Assembly: GCA_029946075.1 (NCBI GenBank)
Contig: JAQSDT010000059.1
Location: forward strand, 1 to 8,120
Direction: 5' to 3'
Source of the DNA: a bacterium
GTDB lineage: Bacteria; Pseudomonadota; Alphaproteobacteria; Rhizobiales; Xanthobacteraceae
Length of the DNA: 8,120 nt
This document shows positions 1 through 7,476 of the stretch, in pieces. The notes below the pieces were generated by a model. That model ran no database searches. It was not told the origin of the DNA and saw only the letters and a program-made list of their open reading frames with translations. How positions within the stretch are numbered: position 1 is the stretch's first letter; every line of letters begins with the position of its first letter. Made by a program: the position numbers and the translations under genes.

Positions 1-712
1 ACAGAGCTGGCTCACTTTTCGCCAGGCGCTTGGGCTTGGCGGCCATGTCAGGAAGGGCGAACAGGGAACGACCGTCGTCTATGCCGATCGCTTCACCCCG
101 GACGACGAACGTCGGCGCGCCGCGGAGGCCGGTGAAGAGCCGGGTGCTATCCCGTTTCTCAAGCGTTTTACTGTCTTCAATACCGACCAGTGCGATGGCT
201 TACCCGAGGAGGTTGCGGCTTCGGTTGTCCCGCCGCCACCAGGCGAGATTGAGCCACGCGCCGAGGCGTTGATTGCCGCCACCGGCGCGGATTTCCGCAT
301 CGGCGGCGGGCGCGCCTACTACAACACGACGGGCGATTTCGTGCAGGTGCCACCGCCGGCGGCTTACTTCGAACCGATCAATTGGCACCGCACGGCCTTC
401 CACGAGCTATCGCATTGGAGCGGTGCGGCTTCCAGGCTGGGCCGGGAGTTCTTGGGCTCATTCGGCTCGAAGTCTTACGCGCGCGAAGAGCTGGTCGCCG
501 AGATGGCGGGTGCCTTCGTCTGCGCCTCGCTTGGCATTGTTCCGACCGTGCGTCACGCCGACTACATCGGTTCCTGGCTAGAGGTGCTGCGCGAGGACAA
601 CCGCGCCGTCGTGCGCGCGGCGAGCGCGGCCTCGAAGGCCGCCGATTTCCTGCTCGCCTTTCTGCCGCCCGCGATCGATTCCGTCGTTGAGGGCAACGAG
701 GAGGCCGCGTGA
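1..712 (+). CDS. ardC: ArdC-family antirestriction protein, zincin-like metallopeptidase domain (5' truncated)
   Basis: The reading frame is open from the window edge; the first full codon is at base 2 and the stop is TGA at 710-712, giving 236 visible residues. Fragment residues 3-31 (SWLTFRQA, then GGHVRKGEQGTTVVYADRF) match the end of the ArdC N-terminal ssDNA-binding domain. The metal site HELSH is at fragment residues 134-138, followed by EELVAEMAGAF at 162-172, whose glutamates are candidates for the third zinc ligand, as in gluzincin-like ArdC domains. ArdC proteins are usually about 300 residues, so roughly 60-80 N-terminal residues, including the start codon, lie upstream. Known family role: antirestriction proteins of conjugative plasmids that protect incoming DNA from host restriction endonucleases; they act in the recipient cytoplasm. 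The peptidase activity is inferred from the motif only. It is followed by a 128-base gap and the ParB-like gene on the same strand. The C-terminus is complete, with no sign of a frameshift. Confidence 0.93.
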   Translation, partial: QSWLTFRQALGLGGHVRKGEQGTTVVYADRFTPDDERRRAAEAGEEPGAIPFLKRFTVFNTDQCDGLPEEVAASVVPPPPGEIEPRAEALIAATGADFRIGGGRAYYNTTGDFVQVPPPAAYFEPINWHRTAFHELSHWSGAASRLGREFLGSFGSKSYAREELVAEMAGAFVCASLGIVPTVRHADYIGSWLEVLREDNRAVVRAASAASKAADFLLAFLPPAIDSVVEGNEEAA

Positions 713-754
713 TGCATCCGCACGTCGTTTCAGCCTTCAGTTGATGCTGCGCGT

Positions 755-809
755 CAGAGAGTGAGAGGCGCGCCGGCTTGTTTGTGACGGGTTGAAGGTC
801 GAGAGAGCG
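755..809 (+). promoter_or_regulatory. Leader element, copy 1 (upstream of the ParB-like gene)
   Basis: This 55-base stretch aligns with 3036-3090, in front of the helicase gene. The first 22 bases (755-776 against 3036-3057) match at 18 positions by hand alignment. Both copies then carry GTTTG, and both end with GGTC(C)GAG(G)AGAGCG, so the two blocks have the same overall length. The core AGAGGCGCGCCGG (764-776) contains the 8-base palindrome GGCGCGCC at 767-774. The block ends 31 bases before the ATG at 841. It could hold a promoter, an operator or an untranslated-RNA regulatory site; I see no convincing -35/-10 pair in it. Confidence 0.5.
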
Positions 810-828
810 TCTCCCGGCCGCCCGTCGT

Positions 829-833
829 GGAGA
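829..833 (+). promoter_or_regulatory. Ribosome binding site of the ParB-like gene
   Basis: GGAGA lies 7 bases before the ATG at 841. It is a good Shine-Dalgarno match at good spacing and supports 841 as the start. Confidence 0.75.
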
Positions 834-840
834 ATCCGAT

Positions 841-2952
841 ATGGCAAGCGTTCAGAAAATCAAGCTCAGTCCCTCCCGCGATATTCCCTTCAACAAGCTG
901 GTCTTGAGCCAGTCCAACGTCCGCCGCGTGAAGGCCGGCGTCTCGATCGAGCAACTGGCGGAAAGCATCGCTCAGCGCACACTGCTACAAAGTCTGAGCG
1001 TTCGTGCGGTCGTAGATGCCGACGGCCAGGAAACCGGCATGTTCGAGGTGCCGGCCGGTGGACGCCGCTACCGCGCGCTCGAACTCCTGGTTCAGCAGAA
1101 GCGTATGGCGAAGACGCAACCTGTCCCCTGCGTTATCAGGGATGGCGGCATCGCCGAGGACGATTCCCTCGCCGAGAATGACGAGCGAGTAGGCCTGCAT
1201 CCACTCGATCAGTTCCGCGCGTTCAAGCTGCTGCGTGACGGTGGCATGAGTGAAGAGGATATCGCCGCGCGGCACTTCGTCTCGCCGGCGATCGTCAGGC
1301 AGCGCTTGCGTCTGGCATCGGTATCGCCGAAATTGCACGACGTCTATGCCGAAGATGGCATGACGCTCGAGCAGTTGATGGCCTTCTCGGTTACGGTCGA
1401 CCAGGCGCGTCAGGAGCAAGTCTGGGACAATGCCAGCAGATCCGGCAACGACGAGCCATATCAGATTCGGCGGATGCTGACGGAGAATACCGTGCGCGCT
1501 TCCGACCGTCGCGCCCAGTTCGTCGGGCTGGAGGCTTACGAGCAGGCCGGCGGCACCGTCATGCGGGATCTGTTCGAACAGGACGAAGGCGGCTGGTTGA
1601 AGGATGTGCCGCTGCTTGATCGTCTCGTCACCGAGAAGCTGAAGACTGAGGCCCAGACCATCGCCGCGGAGGGTTGGAAGTGGATTTCGGTCGCCCTCGA
1701 TTTCCCCTTCGGCCACACCGGAGGCTTGCGAGAATTGGAGGGGAATCCTGTCGATGTCACGGTCGAGGAGCAGACGAGCATCGATGCGCTTAACGCCGAG
1801 CATGACAGGCTCGAGGCCGAATATCAGGATGCTGACGAGTTGCCCGAAGCCGTCGACCAGCGTCTCGGCGGGATCGAGATGGCGCTGCTGGCCTTCGAAA
1901 ACCGATCCGAGGTCTACGATCCCGCCGATATCGTCCGAGCCGGCGTCTTCGTCAGCATCGATTCCGAAGGACGGGTTTCGATAGATCGGGGTTATGTACG
2001 ACCGGAGGACGAGAAACCCGTGGTCGATCCCGAAATCGGGCAGGGCGCCGATACCTCACAGACGGGAGGCGAAGAGGTTGCGGCCTCGGTGTCCGACACG
2101 GTCATTTCGGTCGCAGGTAGCCCAACTGAGACTGAAGAGGACGACGAGGACGTCATAAAACCTTTGCCGGATCGACTCATCATCGAGCTGACCGCACATC
2201 GCACACTGGCGTTGCGGGATGCGTTGGCGGAAAATCCGGCGATAACGTTCCAGGCGGTGCTGCACAACTTCGTTCTGGCGACCTATTACCGGTTCGCGTC
2301 GTCCGGGAGCTGTCTTGAGATCGGGCTTCGTACACCGACCTTTCCTGCTCAAGCTCCCGGGCTGAGGGAGAGCGTGTCTGCGAAGGCCGTTGAGGCGCGT
2401 TATGAGTCCTGGAAAGCGAGGTTGCCGCAGAGCGAGAACGATCTCTGGGATGCACTTACCGCACTCGATGTCGGCGCACAGGCCTCCCTGTTCGCTCACT
2501 GCGCATCGTTTGCGGTCAACGCGCTCTACGAGCCCACCAACCGGTATAATCAAGGCCGCGTCTCCGCCCATGGCGTTCGCTCCCGGCTTGACCACGCGGA
2601 TGTCCTCGCGGGGTCCGTCGGACTCGACATGGCCAAAGTGGGATGGAAACCAACGGTCGACAACTATCTCGGTCGTGTCACAAAGCCCCGCATCCTCGAA
2701 GCGGTTCGGGAATCAAAAGGTGAGCCGTCAGCGCAACTGATCGGCCATCTCAAGAAGACTGATATGGCCAAGGAGGCCGAGCGTCTTCTCGACGATTCCG
2801 GCTGGCTGCCGGAGCCGCTGCGTCTCGTCGACGTTACGTCGGCGCAGGAGCAGGATGGTGAAGCCGGACCGTTGCCAGAGTTCCTTGCCGACGATGAGGA
2901 TCGAGACAGCGCCACCGACGACGATCGGCCACAGCTCGACGCCGCAGAATGA
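841..2952 (+). CDS. Large ParB/RepB/Spo0J-family protein (703 aa)
   Basis: Residues about 10-165 form a ParB N-terminal (ParB/sulfiredoxin-fold) domain followed by a helix-turn-helix. Visible motifs are AGGRRYRALELL at 72-83 (canonical ParB has GERRxRA), AENDERVGLHPLDQ at 111-124 (canonical ENxQRxxLxPxEEA), and the HTH around MSEEDIAARHFVSPAIV at 136-152. Residues about 166-385 are helical and Glu/Asp-rich. Residues 388-440 are an acidic, low-complexity linker ending in EEDDEDV. Residues about 441-664 form a separate domain I cannot assign, with GWKPTVDNYLGRV at 601-613. The tail is again acidic. Chromosomal ParB is about 300 residues, so this is over twice that length. ParB proteins bind CTP and slide on DNA from parS sites for segregation, but this longer plasmid/ICE type has no visible ParA partner here. 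It may therefore be a DNA-organising or regulatory protein instead. The start is fixed by GGAGA at 829-833. A terminator follows 41 bases after the stop. Confidence 0.9.
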   Translation: MASVQKIKLSPSRDIPFNKLVLSQSNVRRVKAGVSIEQLAESIAQRTLLQSLSVRAVVDADGQETGMFEVPAGGRRYRALELLVQQKRMAKTQPVPCVIRDGGIAEDDSLAENDERVGLHPLDQFRAFKLLRDGGMSEEDIAARHFVSPAIVRQRLRLASVSPKLHDVYAEDGMTLEQLMAFSVTVDQARQEQVWDNASRSGNDEPYQIRRMLTENTVRASDRRAQFVGLEAYEQAGGTVMRDLFEQDEGGWLKDVPLLDRLVTEKLKTEAQTIAAEGWKWISVALDFPFGHTGGLRELEGNPVDVTVEEQTSIDALNAEHDRLEAEYQDADELPEAVDQRLGGIEMALLAFENRSEVYDPADIVRAGVFVSIDSEGRVSIDRGYVRPEDEKPVVDPEIGQGADTSQTGGEEVAASVSDTVISVAGSPTETEEDDEDVIKPLPDRLIIELTAHRTLALRDALAENPAITFQAVLHNFVLATYYRFASSGSCLEIGLRTPTFPAQAPGLRESVSAKAVEARYESWKARLPQSENDLWDALTALDVGAQASLFAHCASFAVNALYEPTNRYNQGRVSAHGVRSRLDHADVLAGSVGLDMAKVGWKPTVDNYLGRVTKPRILEAVRESKGEPSAQLIGHLKKTDMAKEAERLLDDSGWLPEPLRLVDVTSAQEQDGEAGPLPEFLADDEDRDSATDDDRPQLDAAE

Positions 2953-2993
2953 AGTGTATCGGGGGACAGCTTCGGCCGTCCTCGCCCTTCTCG

Positions 2994-3024
2994 GGGGCCG
3001 GCGCACAGCGCCGGTCCCATTTTT
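2994..3024 (+). terminator. Rho-independent terminator after the ParB-like gene
   Basis: The left arm 2994-3004 pairs with the right arm 3008-3018 as an 11-bp stem (10 Watson-Crick pairs and one G-T pair at 2997/3015), with a 3-base loop ACA. An A and a run of five T (3020-3024) follow directly. This is the form of an intrinsic terminator in + orientation, placed 41 bases after the stop at 2952. It should separate the ParB-like transcript from the helicase gene or attenuate read-through. The inner CCGGCGC-ACA-GCGCCGG is a perfect 7-bp inverted repeat, so a protein-binding site is a less likely alternative. Confidence 0.82.
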
Positions 3025-3035
3025 ATTGTCGGAAG

Positions 3036-3090
3036 CCGAGAGGAAGAGGCGGGCCGGGAAGGTTTGAGCCGTCGCGGTCCGAGGAGAGCG
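3036..3090 (+). promoter_or_regulatory. Leader element, copy 2 (upstream of the methyltransferase-helicase gene)
   Basis: This is the second copy of the block at 755-809. It shares the AGAGGCGGGCCGG core (3045-3057, one base different from copy 1), GTTTG at 3062-3066, and GGTCCGAGGAGAGCG at 3076-3090. It begins 11 bases after the terminator T-run and ends 44 bases before the ATG at 3135. Its last 8 bases are also the left arm of the hairpin at 3083-3119. Because the terminator lies just upstream, a promoter for the helicase gene would be expected in or near this block, though none is clear by eye. Confidence 0.5.
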
Positions 3091-3119
3091 CCAGACGGTT
3101 CGACCCGTTCCCGCTCTCC
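3083..3119 (+). promoter_or_regulatory. Hairpin in the untranslated leader just before the helicase ribosome binding site
   Basis: GGAGAGCG (3083-3090) and CGCTCTCC (3112-3119) are perfect 8-base complements. Between them, ACGG (3095-3098) and CCGT (3105-3108) can pair over the loop TTCGAC. No T-run follows, so it is unlikely to be a terminator. It ends 1 base before the TAAGG of the ribosome binding site, a position where an RNA fold or a bound protein could affect translation initiation. Confidence 0.5.
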
Positions 3120-3120
3120 T

Positions 3121-3125
3121 TAAGG
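3121..3125 (+). promoter_or_regulatory. Ribosome binding site of the methyltransferase-helicase gene
   Basis: TAAGG lies 9 bases before the ATG at 3135. It is a moderate Shine-Dalgarno match. It supports 3135 over the in-frame ATG at 2949, whose reading would run through the terminator and leader. Confidence 0.6.
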
Positions 3126-3134
3126 CATCCTGAC

Positions 3135-6100
3135 ATGACCGAACCTCTCGCCGGCGCCGCCGCCGCCCCGCTTTCGATGCGTGCCGCCGCAACTCTCACC
3201 TCCGCCATCGTCAAGGCTGCGCGACAGCTTTTGACCGATCTCGAACGCGGCCGTCGCATCGATGCCGCTGTCCTGCGCGGCGCAATGGAGGCTGCCTTCG
3301 GCGCCTCCGATGCGACCGGCGCCTGGAATTGGAAAATCGCTTATGACGCCTGCGAGGCAGCGACAGTCCTGTTCGTTCGCAAGTTCGGTCCGGCCATGCG
3401 GGCGCGCGCCGCTTCACCTGCGGCGATGCTGCCGATGCTGGCAAAGATCGCGGGCTTGCTTCCCACCCACACCCGCCGTTCCGAAGAGAGCGAAGCGCTT
3501 CAACAGTTTAGCACACCCATCGTGCTTGGTTTCGCGGCGATTGCCGCAGCCGCGATCACGCCTGATGACATCGTGCTGGAGCCCTCGGCCGGTACCGGTC
3601 TGCTTGCGATCCTGGCCGAGCTTTCGGGTGCATCGCTCGTTCTCAACGAACTCGCCGCGACCCGCGCAAAACTTCTCTCGCATCTCTTTCCCGGCATCGC
3701 CGTCACCCGCTTCGACGCCGCTCATATCGACGATCATCTCGACGCTGGCGTCTCGCCAAGCGTCGTGCTGATGAATCCGCCATTCTCGGCCATCGCCAAC
3801 GTCGATCGCCGCATGGCCGATGCAGCGTTGCGGCAAATCGGGTCGGCCCTGGCGCGGCTCTGCGATGGGGGACGGTTGGTCGCTATTACCGGGGCCAGTT
3901 GTTCCCCGGACAATCCGGTCTCGCGCGAGGCCTTCATCCGCTTGCAGGAACGTGGGCGCGTCGTCTTCAGCGCCGCTATTGCTGGCACGGTCTTCGCCAA
4001 GCACGGCACGACGATCGAGACCCGCCTGACCGTGATTGATCGGTTACCCGCGGACGATGCGACGTTATTTCCGTCGCCTCCTGGCGTAGCAACTGACGTT
4101 GCCACGCTCCTGGAATGGGTCACGGAGTATGTCCCAGCACGGTTGCCGATCGCGAGGGCTGTTGCCGCTCCGCCGATCATGCGTTCGGCCATTCCCCGAA
4201 CAGTCCGCGCCTATGCCATGCGCCCTTCCAACAGCATCGCGGCTCCCACGTCGGATTCCGCGACCGTTGAGCTCGATTATGAGACCGTCGCATGGACAGC
4301 GGCTGAGACCGGCCGGATCACCGAGGCGCTTTATGAAGAATACGCGCTTCAATCGATTCGAATTCCCGGCGCACAAGCTCATCCCACCAAACTGGTCCAG
4401 TCGGCGGCCATGGCCTCTGTCGCGCCGCTAATCCCTTCCTATCGGCCGCTCCTTCCGACTGATGTCATCACCAACGGCCTGCTCTCCGACGCGCAGCTTG
4501 AGTCCGTCATTTATGCTGGCGAGGCGCATTCTCACTTTCTTGCGGGATCATGGACTGTTGACGAGACCTATGACCTCGTCTGCGCGGCCCGCGACGATGC
4601 TGACAATGCCGTGCGATTCCGGCGCGGCTGGTTTTTGGGAGACGGTACCGGCGCGGGCAAGGGCCGTCAGGCCGCCGGCATCCTGCTCGACAACTGGCTG
4701 AAGGGCCACCGCCGCGCGGTGTGGGTCAGCAAATCCGACAAGCTGATCGAGGACGCACAACGCGATTGGTCCGCGCTCGGACAGGAGCGGCTGCTGGTCA
4801 CGCCATTGTCGCGCTTCCGCCAGGGCACATCGATCCGTCTGGAGCAGGGCATCCTTTTCACCACCTACGCCACGCTGCGCTCCGACGCGCGCGATGAGAA
4901 GGTTTCGCGGGTCAAACAGATCGTGGAATGGCTGGGCGCCGATTTCGACGGGGTCATCATCTTCGACGAGTCTCACGCGATGCAGAACGCGGCCGGCGGC
5001 AAGGGCGAACGCGGCGACCAGGCGGCATCGCAGCAGGGCCGCGCCGGGCTTCGCCTTCAACATGCTCTGCCGAACGCGCGCATCGTCTATGTCTCGGCGA
5101 CCGGCGCCACTACGGTACATAATCTCGCCTATGCCCAGCGCCTCGGGCTCTGGGGTGGTGAGGACTTTCCGTTTGTGACGCGCAGCGAGTTCGTCGAGGC
5201 GATCGAGGCTGGTGGTGTCGCGGCAATGGAAGTGCTCGCCCGCGACATGAAAGCGCTTGGCCTCTATGCGGCTCGCTCACTTTCCTATGAGGGCGTCGCC
5301 TACGAGTTGGTCGAGCACCGTCTCACCGACGAACAGATCCGCATCTACGATGCCTATGCGGGGGGCTTCTCGATCATCCATAACAATCTCGAAGCGGCCA
5401 TGCAGGCGGCAAACATCACGGGCGCAACGGGCACGCTCAACGCGCAGGCAAAATCGGCGGCCAGGTCCGCGTTCGAATCGGCAAAACAGCGCTTCTTCAA
5501 TCATCTGATCACGGCGATGAAGACGCCGTCGTTGATCGCGTCCGTCGAGCGCGATCTCAGGGACGGCCATGCTGCCGTCATCCAGATCGTCTCGACTGGC
5601 GAAGCGTTGATGGAACGCCGCCTTGCCGAAATCCCAACGGAGGAATGGGGGGACGTGCAGGTCGACATCACCCCTCGCGAATATGTGCTGGATTACCTGG
5701 CACACGGCTTCCCGACCCAGCTCTACGCGCCCTTTACCGATAGCGAGGGCAACCTGTCGTCGCGTCCAGTATATCGCGACGGCCAACCCGTGCAGTGCCG
5801 GAACGCGGTCGCGCGGCGCGACCGGTTGATCGAGAAACTGGCGTCATTGACGCCGGTTCATGGGGCGCTCGACCAGATCGTGCAGCGCTTTGGCGCCGAC
5901 ATCGTGGCCGAGGTGACCGGCCGCTCCCGCAGGATCGTCCGCAAGACCGGATCGGACGGAATAGATCGTTGGGTCGTCGAGAACCGCGCCGGCTCCGCCA
6001 ACCTTGTCGAGACCCAGGCGTTCATGGACGACGTGAAACGTATCCTCGTCTTCTCGGACGCTGGCGGCACCGGCCGTTCCTATCACGCCGACCTGTCGGC

Positions 6101-7475
6101 GAAGAATCGAAGGTTGCGCGTGCACTACCTGCTCGATGCCGGATGGAAGGCCGATGCGGCCATCCAGGGATTGGGCCGTACCAACCGCACCAATCAGGCA
6201 CAGCCGCCGCTGTTCAGGCCCATCGCCACCAATGTGAAAGCCGAAAAGCGCTTCCTCTCGACGATCGCACGGCGTCTCGACACGCTCGGCGCCATTACCA
6301 AGGGGCAGCGCCAGACCGGCGGGCAGGGCCTGTTCCGCCCCGAAGACAACCTCGAAAGTCATTACGCGCGCGATGCCTTGCGCCAACTCTATCTCTTGCT
6401 GGTGATGGGTAAGATCGAGGGATGCTCACTAGGAGCTTTCGAGGACGCGACCGGGCTGAAGCTCACCGACTCCAATGGCATCAGGGATGATCTGCCGCCG
6501 ATCACGACATTCCTCAATCGCCTGCTGGCGCTGACCATCGATCTCCAGAACATCCTGTTCACCGCATTCGAGCAGTTGCTGACGGCACGGATCGAGGGCG
6601 CCATCGCGTCCGGCACCTATGACGTCGGTCTGGAAACACTGACGGCCGAGAGTTTTGTGGTCGCCGGTCGGCAGACGATCTACACCCATCCCGGCACATC
6701 AGCCGAGACCCGCCTGCTGACCATTACCCAGCGCGAGCGCAATCGGCCGGTCACATCAGATGAGGCGCTGCGGCGTCTCTCCGATCCCCGTGCGGTTCTT
6801 CTGGTCAATAGCCAGTCCGGCCGCGCCGCCGTACAGGTCCCGGCCCGAAGTCTGATGCTCGACGACGGCGAAGTCGAACGCCGGGTTCGCCTGATCCGTC
6901 CGATGGAACATCCGACCATACCGCTGGCAACGATGCCGCAGACCAACTGGCGGGAAGTCGACCGCGACACCTTTGTCGGTGCCTGGACGGCCGAAGTCGC
7001 CGAGGTTCCGGAGTTCACCGATAGCGAAATCCATATCGTTGCGGGCTTGCTGTTGCCGATCTGGAAGCGCCTGCCGAACGAGTCGACGCGGGTGTACCGG
7101 CTCCAGACCGACACCGGCGAGCGGATTATCGGCCGTAAGGTGTCGCCCGCGTGGGTCGCCAGTGCGCTGGAGGCTGGAACGTCCAATCTTTCGCCGGACG
7201 ACGCCTTCACCGCGCTGATCGATGGCAAGACCATTCTCGATCTCGCCGAGGGTCTTCAGGTCAGGCGCGTCCGTGTGATGGATGCGAACCGGATCGAATT
7301 GACCGGTTTCACCGAACCGATGCGGGATCGCTTACGCGCCTACGGCCTGTTCGGCGAGATCATTTCGTGGAAGCTGCGTTTCTTTGTCCCAGTCGATGCG
7401 ACCGGTCCTGCGATCCTCGCCAAGGTTCTGGAGTGCTATCCGATTGCGCGCATCGCCGATCGGGCGGCGGCGTGA
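3135..7475 (+). CDS. Strawberry-notch family SF2 helicase fused to an N-terminal DNA methyltransferase-like domain (DarB-like, 1446 aa)
   Basis: Residues about 110-280 form a Rossmann methyltransferase-like domain, with SAM motif I LEPSAGTG at 148-155 and catalytic NPPF at 214-217, the type used by N6-adenine methylases. After a linker, strawberry-notch signatures begin: HPTKLVQSAAMASV from 416 and LLSDAQLESVIYAGEAHS at 449-466. The helicase core follows: Walker A GDGTGAGKGRQ at 502-512 (Lys509), DESHAMQN at 611-618, SAT at 654-656, DAGGTGRSYHAD at 975-986, and arginine-finger motif VI QGLGRTNRTNQ at 1011-1021. All key residues are present, so ATPase activity is expected. The last 350 or so residues are a family-specific region of unknown role. 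Phage P1 DarB combines comparable methyltransferase and helicase domains and protects incoming DNA from type I restriction; an analogous role here is inferred. The start at 3135 has TAAGG upstream, and the N-terminus reads MTEPLAG. The stop is 1 base before the primase-like gene, so translational coupling is likely. Confidence 0.92.
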   Translation: MTEPLAGAAAAPLSMRAAATLTSAIVKAARQLLTDLERGRRIDAAVLRGAMEAAFGASDATGAWNWKIAYDACEAATVLFVRKFGPAMRARAASPAAMLPMLAKIAGLLPTHTRRSEESEALQQFSTPIVLGFAAIAAAAITPDDIVLEPSAGTGLLAILAELSGASLVLNELAATRAKLLSHLFPGIAVTRFDAAHIDDHLDAGVSPSVVLMNPPFSAIANVDRRMADAALRQIGSALARLCDGGRLVAITGASCSPDNPVSREAFIRLQERGRVVFSAAIAGTVFAKHGTTIETRLTVIDRLPADDATLFPSPPGVATDVATLLEWVTEYVPARLPIARAVAAPPIMRSAIPRTVRAYAMRPSNSIAAPTSDSATVELDYETVAWTAAETGRITEALYEEYALQSIRIPGAQAHPTKLVQSAAMASVAPLIPSYRPLLPTDVITNGLLSDAQLESVIYAGEAHSHFLAGSWTVDETYDLVCAARDDADNAVRFRRGWFLGDGTGAGKGRQAAGILLDNWLKGHRRAVWVSKSDKLIEDAQRDWSALGQERLLVTPLSRFRQGTSIRLEQGILFTTYATLRSDARDEKVSRVKQIVEWLGADFDGVIIFDESHAMQNAAGGKGERGDQAASQQGRAGLRLQHALPNARIVYVSATGATTVHNLAYAQRLGLWGGEDFPFVTRSEFVEAIEAGGVAAMEVLARDMKALGLYAARSLSYEGVAYELVEHRLTDEQIRIYDAYAGGFSIIHNNLEAAMQAANITGATGTLNAQAKSAARSAFESAKQRFFNHLITAMKTPSLIASVERDLRDGHAAVIQIVSTGEALMERRLAEIPTEEWGDVQVDITPREYVLDYLAHGFPTQLYAPFTDSEGNLSSRPVYRDGQPVQCRNAVARRDRLIEKLASLTPVHGALDQIVQRFGADIVAEVTGRSRRIVRKTGSDGIDRWVVENRAGSANLVETQAFMDDVKRILVFSDAGGTGRSYHADLSAKNRRLRVHYLLDAGWKADAAIQGLGRTNRTNQAQPPLFRPIATNVKAEKRFLSTIARRLDTLGAITKGQRQTGGQGLFRPEDNLESHYARDALRQLYLLLVMGKIEGCSLGAFEDATGLKLTDSNGIRDDLPPITTFLNRLLALTIDLQNILFTAFEQLLTARIEGAIASGTYDVGLETLTAESFVVAGRQTIYTHPGTSAETRLLTITQRERNRPVTSDEALRRLSDPRAVLLVNSQSGRAAVQVPARSLMLDDGEVERRVRLIRPMEHPTIPLATMPQTNWREVDRDTFVGAWTAEVAEVPEFTDSEIHIVAGLLLPIWKRLPNESTRVYRLQTDTGERIIGRKVSPAWVASALEAGTSNLSPDDAFTALIDGKTILDLAEGLQVRRVRVMDANRIELTGFTEPMRDRLRAYGLFGEIISWKLRFFVPVDATGPAILAKVLECYPIARIADRAAA

Positions 7476-7476
7476 C

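Noticed and set aside
30..272. 80-residue plus-strand open frame at the window start
   Set aside because: The overlapping frame from base 2 encodes the conserved ArdC sequence; this one is Arg/Ser-rich shadow.
713..840. Sigma-70-type promoter before the ParB-like gene (for example TTGATG at 741-746)
   Set aside because: No matching -10 box is found at suitable spacing; a promoter may exist but I cannot support its position.
985..1803. 272-residue open frame on the minus strand inside the ParB-like gene
   Set aside because: It lies wholly antisense to a recognised gene, has no recognisable motif, and is typical of high-GC shadow frames.
2998..3014. Perfect inverted repeat CCGGCGC-ACA-GCGCCGG as a parS-like or operator site
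   Set aside because: A run of T follows directly and the stem extends to 11 bp, so a terminator explains it better; it is a single copy with no match to known parS.
2949..3134. In-frame ATG at 2949 overlapping the ParB-like stop (ATGA), adding 62 residues to the helicase protein
   Set aside because: The ATGA overlap looks like coupling, but the extension would translate the terminator hairpin and the shared leader, gives an Arg/Pro/Ser-rich sequence with no domain look, and 3135 has its own TAAGG and a sensible N-terminus.
3414..4004. 196-residue minus-strand open frame inside the methyltransferase domain
   Set aside because: It is antisense to the SAM and NPPF motif region, its composition is biased, and no domain is recognisable.
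5795..6412. 205-residue plus-strand open frame in another phase within the helicase gene
   Set aside because: The true frame carries the conserved helicase motifs DAGGTGR and QGLGRTNRTNQ over this stretch; the other frame is Arg-rich shadow.
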